The notes under the pieces were generated by a model that saw only the letters and a program-made list of their open reading frames with translations, made no database searches and was not told the DNA's origin. Below, in pieces: positions 57,060 through 64,000 of a stretch of 64,000 nt of DNA. The DNA comes from Trileptium ribeirensis (taxonomy: Eukaryota > Nematoda > Enoplea > Enoplida > Thoracostomopsidae). A program made the position numbers and the translations under genes. The DNA lies in the NCBI GenBank assembly GCA_030248225.1, contig JASANE010005299.1, positions 1 to 64,000 on the forward strand, written 5' to 3'. Numbering within the stretch: the stretch's first letter is position 1; each line of letters starts with the position of its first letter.

Positions 57060-57720
57060 GGTCAAACAACGCTATTTTCAGTGCAGTCCGTCTTGTGGTA
57101 GAGAATTGGGTCACCAGAAGTGATTACTGCATCATCATTAACTCGTAAACGCCAACGGGGCGAGAGTTTGAAAGATGCACAAGCGATAGAGAAGCACGGG
57201 GCTAGAGCACACCAATCGACTGGGAATTGTAGTGTCGAACCGAAAGTTACCGAGTGTAACTGTAATAACAACTGCAAAAAATGATGCACCAGAGAAAGAA
57301 CGCCGATGCGAAAGTTTATGGTGACTGAGTTACTAGCGTCAGGAGTCGTTTCTTTTGAAGCATGGATCCAAAATTCCTGTTCGTCGTCATAAATTTAACA
57401 AGGAACCCGCGAAAAGTTATGCAGAAGAGAAAGAAAAACGATAGGCTAGAGCACACCAACCGATTGGGAATAGTTGTGTCGAGCAGAGGATTACCGAGTG
57501 TAATTGTCATATCAACTGCAAAAATGCACCGGAGAAAAACCGCCGGAAAATATGCGAAAGTTTTTGGGAACTGATTTATTAGCCTCTCCAGTCGTTTGTT
57601 TTGGAGCATGCATTAAAAATTCCTGTTCGGCGTCATAAATTTAACAAAGAACCCGTGAACAAATTTCACCGAAAGTTCAATTTGGCTATATCAATGGCAA
57701 TGAAATTCCGATTTGCCGAC
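57060..57720 (+). pseudogene. remnant of the N-terminal part of a transposase, duplicated
   Basis: Two related stretches lie in tandem: one with RKRQRGESLKDA, RAHQSTGNCSVE, KVTECNCNNNCKK (57130-57290) and one with RAHQPIGNSCVEQ, RITECNCHINCKN, then NRRKICESFWELI and FHRKFNL (57430-57680). The pattern C-x-C-x(3)-C, KI-x-ESFW is the same kind of block as KCDESFNEDSRQMLHRQFW in the 23421-26873 transposon, though the two sequences are far apart. In the first copy the reading is lost after NCKK. Stops occur in both. The later part of the transposase is not seen. Confidence 0.5.
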
Positions 57721-58733
57721 ACGTGGTTTTAGAAACTATCTATTTAAGAAAAGCGGGTCCGTAGGGCTAGCAATGTGGCACCTGCCAGGTAGATAAACCC
57801 GGAGCAATTCAACTAAACGCCCCGGCCAAATCACGAACAAATAGACAATGTTTAGCGAAATGTCATCCTCCAGGTTTCCCCGAAACTAGTAATCGGGGAA
57901 GGCTATGTTTGCGATCTAGTTGAGACGGTGATTAAATTTGGTAAACTACCAGCGGTCACAGTAAGCGCTAGTCCACCAATAAGTACTATTTAATGGTGGA
58001 TAGTAGCGGGACCAAATTTAGGATTTGTCGAAAGTTTTTTTGGCACATCTTAGATATTTTCTTGAAATTTCTGCGTAACTGCTTCAAAAATTGGTAACTT
58101 ACTAGAACTCATAAGCCACCACAGCTTTGCAAAGTTTCTCAGCTCAGCCAGAAAATCGCCCGTCTGTCAACGTCCTTCATCACAATGATTTTATCGATTT
58201 TAAAGCTTATGCACATCATATTTTTAACGGACTACGAAATATACGATCTTTTGCATCCTCCAGTGACGAATCCCCACAAGTGGCTACATTCGGCCACTAT
58301 GCCCGACCCTGTGGTTCACTCGCCGAGCTTCAGTACAAAGCGTTATCGATAACTATGGCGTGGTGTTAGACAGTCTGCATGAAATGGCGCAATAAAGCAG
58401 CTGTGGCATTCTATAAAAGCGCGTGGATTGTACGAAAATTTTGCAAAGTCATCCCAGTTCCTAGGCTGCCAAATTGCATTAGCTGTCACTGGCGCTTTTG
58501 AAGAGCTTAGTCGGGTGGTTCAGTCTACTAGGTGTCGTTTTCTGACGGTACTGAAACATTGAAACCCACAAAAAGATACATTTTTAGTTTGCGAACTGAC
58601 AAAAATTTTCGGCAGATATTAGATGCGAACCAAAAGCAGAGGCTAAATTACATCACTTTCGACGACCCCCAGCCCGGTAGACTGTAACAGGTGCAGCGCA
58701 TGCGTTTGCGTCGATTGAGGATTACTATAGGCG
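57721..58733. other. no gene assigned
   Basis: 57890-57960 reads GYVCDLVETVIKFGKLPAVT in one frame, and 58127-58369 is open for 80 codons with NDFIDFKAYAHHIF. Both look protein-like but I recognise no family. They may continue the decayed element at 57060. Confidence 0.3.
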
Positions 58734-59015
58734 TCACACTTTTCCGTTCTGGATAATGCCTGCTGCCAACTTGCGGAACATTTTGATGATTGTTCTACGT
58801 CCTATGCTTGTTGTTATAAGCGCTTCGAAGAGATATTGGTGAAAAGTGGTATTTAGGGGAACAACGATTTTATCTCTCAGTATCCGGAAATCAAATTTGA
58901 TTTGCTCTAAGTTTAACTTGCCCAGTTTCATCATGGCTATACCGTTAAAAACCTTGTGAGTAGGACAAAATTTTAGCTGTCTCATGCGGATCAAAACATT
59001 ACTTCGCAACACCAT
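58734..59015 (-). pseudogene. possible C-terminal end of a CR1/L2-like LINE
   Basis: A 93-codon frame on the - strand. LIRMRQLKFCPTHKVFNGIA, then MMKLGKLNLEQIKFDFRILR, then IGRRTIIKMFRKLAAGIIQN resemble the end of CR1-type ORF2, where a YEERL..L.L..LE.RR.R.DLI..YKIL block is followed by a short ending. The match is to a pattern, not to a specific element. No RT core is found upstream. Confidence 0.4.
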
Positions 59016-60619
59016 GTCACAGTCACGCCTGAGTTACATTGCAATCTGTTGCGTTCACAAGGAGCGCATGGATAACGTTAACGCAATTTAAATTGCACGA
59101 TGTTTTGCTAAAGCAACGACAAACCGAGAAAATACTTTTGGAAATATTTCGTTAAAACTGAGCTGAGAGTTTTGCTGCAAAGTAGCTATGTCAGTTGCAT
59201 GCAGCTATACGGGTCCCTATCGACCGTTTATGATCATAATTTCAAACATAAAATAGAGTGGCGGCATCAAATTTGAGCCGTGATATCTGCATGAAACTGC
59301 AAAAATATTTGAATGCCAGAGGAATGAGAGAGCGAAGCGAGCTTTGATGCATGATAGCTCATTCGAACCGCAATGGTCGATTTAGGTGTAGTGACGGAGC
59401 CCGATTTTTGAATTTTTTCCCGTGGGAAAAGTTATGGGGCAAAATGACTTCATTTTGGCCCATTTTTCGGGCACCCCTCCAGTTTTTGCGACTTTTCTCA
59501 ATAAGTGAACGAGTTATCCGCAAACAAATAGGCCTATTCTATGTAGCTTTACCAGGGCTTTCCAATGATATAACAAGTTTTTCAACTACTTCCCAATCTG
59601 AAGCCTGAAGCTTATAGTTGGCGCCAAGTTTCATATTTGGTGAAAAGTCGTGGGAAATGCAACTAAAAGTGTGTGTTTTGTTGCTTTTAGTGTCTTATAT
59701 GGGGTTTTTTGGGCCAACAACCTCATTGCGAGTGTCAAAAATATTGTGTGGCAAATATTTTTCACACTTCTGCTTCATACTTTATGAAAAATGAGATTTT
59801 CTCAAGTGTCGGTTGGAATTCTTTAACGTTCTTTTCACGGTCAATTTAGGGTTTTATTGATTATTAAATTGTTAGTTGATTGTTTTTGTACTCGTTGTAT
59901 ATGATGTTTTGTCTGCTGCATACGTTGGCTATCAAAAGAGGCGGGCGTAACTATGACTCATCTATCACGGTTTATATAATGCTGCACCTGCGTACTGTGT
60001 GTAGGCTTTGTTTGTGTGTGCTTTCTACAACAGACTTCCGGGGATTGTTCTCACCACTTGAATTCTGGCTCGCAAGCGAGCTTCACTAGTTTACAGTGTT
60101 GCACGTGAAATGTGCTGCATATGTTATTGTCTATCGCTTTGCTTCAGCTATTATTCTCAATGGCTTCAAAGTATTAGGAAGTACTAAAGCCTTTTTGTGT
60201 GCAAGTGCTTGTATCACTTAACAAACGTCATTATTTTCGTACAGTGGAAGTAGTCCACGTAAAACAGTTTTGTCGATAGCTCATCATTCAAAAATACCAT
60301 TACTGAAACAAAACTGTTTTTGATGCAAACATGTATAACAAAGTAGAACTATATTTTGTTTTTGTTCTATCTATATTCCTTTGGCAACATACATTTAACA
60401 TTTACCAACACACTTTTGTCGACCTTTATGAAACAGTTTTCAAGGCATAAAGAAATACCGCTTGTCCATGAAACATTAGGTATTTATAATTTTTTAAGTA
60501 CTCCGTAGTTAACGATTTGTTACCTATGCGTTATTTAAGCTACATCCTAACAGTTTCACCTTAGTAACGTTCGACAATATATACTGCGAAATGTGTCTAT
60601 CCGTTAGATTTTATATTTG
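59016..60619. other. no gene seen
   Basis: 59330-59420 (GAGAGCGAAGCGAGCTTTGA, GATAGCTCATTCGAACCGCA) belongs to a scattered repeat type also seen at 44490-44560 and 51395-51420. Nothing else is recognised. Confidence 0.4.
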
Positions 60620-60960
60620 CCAGGGTTCGGTCAAGATGGTTTTTGGGTACTCCTATCAGACCTAAAATACACCAAAACAGCAATATCTCAGTAACCGCTG
60701 TATAGTCTCATTTTATACAGGAATTTCTGCTGTGCTCTAAATTACATTGTAAGTCCATGAAGCGGTTACGTCTCTTTCTCAAGCAAGCTGAAAACGGGCT
60801 CATTTTGAAAGTTGATGCTCCATATAGCTTTGTATGTCTCGCTAAATTATTCAACACTCAGAACTCGCTTCCTTGCCGATAAGACCAGTTACTAGTTATT
60901 AATAGTTGCCAAGACAAGGTACTAGTTATTAATAGTTGCCAATATCTAGGATAAACTCAT
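60620..60960 (+). repeat. array pieces of the GGGCTCATTTT family, plus 32-bp duplication
   Basis: CTCCTATCAGACCTAAAATA, CACCAAAACAGCAATATCTC and ACGGGCTCATTTTGAAAG match words in 51640-53200, as does ATTCAACACTCAGAACTCGC. At 60886-60945 GTTACTAGTTATTAATAGTT and GGTACTAGTTATTAATAGTT follow each other. Confidence 0.6.
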
Positions 60961-62118
60961 CAGTTAATATTTTGTGACATTTTTTCCTCAATTCTTATTA
61001 TGGAACTTCTGCGATCAAGACGTTTCATTTTAGTTTATACACTGTTGTGTATGTTAAATAACTTCAGATGATTCACGGATCAAAATTATGATAGCACATG
61101 TCACTGTGTCCGAGCTTCAAACGGCCAAGGTTGTAACTGGTGCGAAACTGGTATATTTTTTGTTTATGTTATCTGCTTTTTTGCTAAAATCTGACTTTCA
61201 TATTTGCTGTCACTATAAGCTAGTTATTCGCGCAGTGACTGCAAACGGAGCGAGTGCGCATAGTCTTCGCTCAGTGACTCTCCAAGCTGAGCTCCATGAG
61301 CCCTATTTGAAGTTTTGAAATATAAATGTTAAACAGGCAAGACATTACTAGCAATACTAGGGTTATATTCAGCCCTAACAAAACGGTAAGGACATTTTAT
61401 TGTTGTCCAATGACCAAACAAAAATTTACATTTGAAACTTAACTCACAGAGTTAATGGAAAATAATTCGAAACGTCATTTTTCAAATGGGCCCCTGGCGC
61501 TTTCCCTATTTTATACATATCACGTAAACATAAATGTTTTTATCGTATTCAACAACCCCGAGAATTTATATATCCATTCTAGACGTTTTCTTAAAGTTAA
61601 ACTGAAAAGAGTGAAAATTTTAATATTTTTGGTGGTAAAATTTTACAGTTTAACCCCCATGCACTGTCGCACTACGTTAATAATAAACTACAATAAACTC
61701 ATTATTGGTATAAACAATATATAATCTTCAACACAGCTCTAAAACACATGGTGTGATAAACAACCGTGTATCAGCAAAGTTGTAGCCCTTGATGAAAATA
61801 AGGATAAGGACAGATAAGTGTTGCAGGATACATGACTGAGAATAAGTCCATACAAAGTTCAATTACAAGCCAAAACAGGAAAACATGAAATAAAATATGC
61901 TGAGAGTGTCAATAAAAGCTGAAGGCAGATCGAAAAGCGGGCAGAGTAACCTTGCTTATAGGACAACCACGAAGAAACTTTCGCGACATAGGCGGTGAGA
62001 GCCCGTCACGAGCGCATCGCACAGGTCGTAAAGCAAGAAGGCACTCCTTTGTCTGCGAGAAATATGGCAGGACGTTACGGCAACTGGGTAAACTCGGAAA
62101 CCATCGACCGACGGAGTT
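60961..62118. other. no gene seen
   Basis: An acceptor-like TAACTTCAG precedes an open stretch at about 61062-61319, but its second half (GCGCAGTGACTGCAAACGGA, GAGTGCGCATAGTCTTCGCT) is a scattered repeat also present near 9960. A frame at 61909-62120 reads SFVCEKYGRTL, without a family I can name. Confidence 0.35.
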
Positions 62119-62125
62119 AAAGTGA

Positions 62126-62345
62126 ATAAACCTTAGCAAACCAACTGTAACGAAAAAAACTATTATTTGGTTCGTCGTCACTAGATTCTAATCTTGCCCC
62201 ACTCCTACTTCTCAAATTATATTCAGCCGTATTTGTCCTCAACCCTGGAATTAGCACGATTGAATGCAATGATCAAAGTTCACCAGACTCGGCTATGAAA
62301 AACCGAGTCTCGGTGGGACCTCCAAATGTAACGAAAAAAACAATC
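62126..62345 (+). repeat. direct repeat TGTAACGAAAAAAAC, about 180 bp apart
   Basis: ACTGTAACGAAAAAAACTAT near 62147 and AATGTAACGAAAAAAACAAT near 62328. TGTAACG is a common start of Ty3/Gypsy LTRs in animals, but I find no second LTR border or gene, so this is only a hint. Confidence 0.35.
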
Positions 62346-64000
62346 GAACGCTAGGATTTTATGGTGATATCAACACTCTGGACTTTGGGAATGTCTGACT
62401 GTCGTTACGAATAGCAATGAACTCTGATCCTTTAATTCAACGTGCAGCCCCAAACTCTAGTACTCCTCAAAATGCTCACTCAGGTTGCCTCTTAGTATTT
62501 AATACTATCACACTAAATACGGCTTAACACAAAATAATTCGGAATATAGACTGTAGTCCTCGACAAACTCCTCAATAATTGATGAGCAAAACACAAAATA
62601 CACTGCAATTACGTATCATACAAATGATGAACCGATCAACAATCCACAATAATAATAAAATAATTCTGTTAAAACATCACTAAAGCGAGCAAAAGCTCAT
62701 CGCAAATGTTCATCATAATATCGCAGTGTCTCTATCTAATCCTTCACACAATGTCTTTCTATCACCTTAACGTCCACGAGCCGCGTGACTGTCCACAATA
62801 ATCGCCAAACAATAAGATGCTGAAATGCTGCTTGCTTGAGTAATCAATAAGTAGAAATGCCCCCGTGCCTCAGTGCAAATGAGCTAATACCCAAAATCCT
62901 TAAGCTGCTAGCGAACAAAAGTAACCTGGGAATACCACCACAACGTCCAAACCAGAATCAAAGACTGACTTACGATAACCGCAGAAGTGTGCTAGCGAAA
63001 CGTCCTATCAACGAACGAACAAAAAAAATCACGCAACATCTAATAACTTGAAAACTGACGAACAACAAACGTACCGCGACCGCGCAAACTGACGAACTCT
63101 ACGAATGACAGATAATGTTGGCCCTCATCAAACCGCGTACAAGCTTATATACTAAAATTTTGGAATGTCAAACCCAGTGTAATTTTAAAAGTGGATGGGT
63201 TTTCAGACAGAAGCTTTCCGCACAGGATGCATCGCCTGAAAACTCGTCTTTGATAAATAATTTTCGAAACTAAATAATTCAGACGAAATTCGTAACTTAA
63301 GCCTATTATTTACAACTCAATTAGAATAAGTTCTAAGTACTGAATCTTCCGTATGATATATGAGTGTCATACTCACGATTTTCAGACACAAACAAAAATT
63401 ACACTACGTACATAAGCAAAGTTACACCGAATTTAAATATCACAATACTCCCCAAATGCCAGTCGTTAATTATAAATTGGTATATCGTTCAAAAATTTAC
63501 AAAGAACTGGTTTCGAGACAACAACAAAATCTGGAACAATTCGATTAACCAAATCTATTAGACAGCGCAAAGTCATTACAGTACAACAATAAATCTGCAT
63601 CCCAAAACGTCGTAGATCGAAAAAAAATTAATAAAGTCCTCCCAGATAAAGTTAAAGAATATAAAAACAATATGTATGACCTCCACGCCCCCATACAATA
63701 TACATACATATACACACAAATTCATATTTAGGTAAATGTCACAAAGGGCTCAACCGAGCAAATGCCGAAGATGTGATGAAAGATCACCAAAATCAAAACT
63801 GTAAAATATATAGATAAGTGTCCAGTGTAAAGAGATGTGTTCTGTATGCGTGCAAGCATTCTAGCACAACAGTGTATATATCTGCTGAAACATCAAGATT
63901 TCAAGGCAGTAACATTTCTATTGTATGAAGTAGCAATAAATATCTGGTCGTACATTTGTGCTAAAATCGTCAATACAAGACTTAAGTGCTAATATGTAAA
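62346..64000. other. no gene seen
   Basis: AT-rich, A-skewed sequence with short open frames at 62857-63051 and 63360-63561 and no domain. The shift in base composition after about 61900 suggests a different element, but no end is visible inside the window. Confidence 0.35.

Noticed and set aside
61062..61319. Open stretch after an acceptor-like TAACTTCAG as a terminal host exon
   Set aside because: Its second half is a scattered repeat present elsewhere in the window, and phase 2 entry does not fit exon 53267-53317.
62126..62345. A complete LTR retrotransposon
   Set aside because: Only a 15-bp direct repeat is seen; there is no matching LTR pair, primer-binding site or pol gene.

Overview
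This window is eukaryotic and almost certainly from an animal. It is AT-rich, has intron-exon structure with GT...AG splice signals, contains no bacterial operons, and is filled with decayed mobile elements. The LINE fragments have RNase H domains and a terminal Cys-His region of the Jockey/I/R1 type that I know mainly from arthropods, so an arthropod, probably an insect, is the best guess. I cannot name the species.

Only one host gene is likely. It lies on the + strand as small exons spread over about 47 kb. Candidate exons are at 5852-5892, 10903-11032, 13844-13907, 29926-30160 (or ending at the stop at 30193), 41145-41475, 43204-43277, 43813-43890 and possibly 53267-53317. Their splice phases fit together one after another (0, 1, 2, 0, 1, 0, 0). 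The predicted protein is rich in Ser, Gln and Asn with Cys clusters, and I do not recognise it. All else sits in its introns or flanks. It is also possible that the exons up to 30193 and those from 41145 are two genes.

Mobile elements, left to right: a LINE fragment with RNase H (65-1020); four full-length copies of a non-autonomous hAT-type element of about 1.18 kb (1170-2351, 2874-4058, 6762-7897, 35006-36192), each bounded by an 8-bp target duplication and filled at both ends with CCGGAA motifs; a 242-bp fold-back element (9186-9427); a 3.45-kb DNA transposon with 26-bp perfect terminal inverted repeats and an intron-containing, now broken transposase gene (23421-26873); a Merlin transposon (27305-29442) with a transposase broken by two stops, nested in an older repeat; a LINE (about 33880-36785) whose RNase H is split by one of the hAT copies; a 5'-truncated LINE with a 14-bp target duplication (51744-52738); and RT-derived fragments at 54170-54470 and 58734-59015.

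The remaining sequence is mostly degenerate tandem arrays with periods of about 150-200 bp, in several unrelated families, plus recent tandem duplications (for example a perfect 249-bp duplication at 56482-56979). No tRNA, rRNA or CRISPR was seen. The most unusual items are the 23.4-26.9 kb transposon with its iterated subterminal motif and a second, distant relative at 57.1-57.7 kb, the CCGGAA hAT family, and two inverted copies of a repeat that bracket the 41145 exon.
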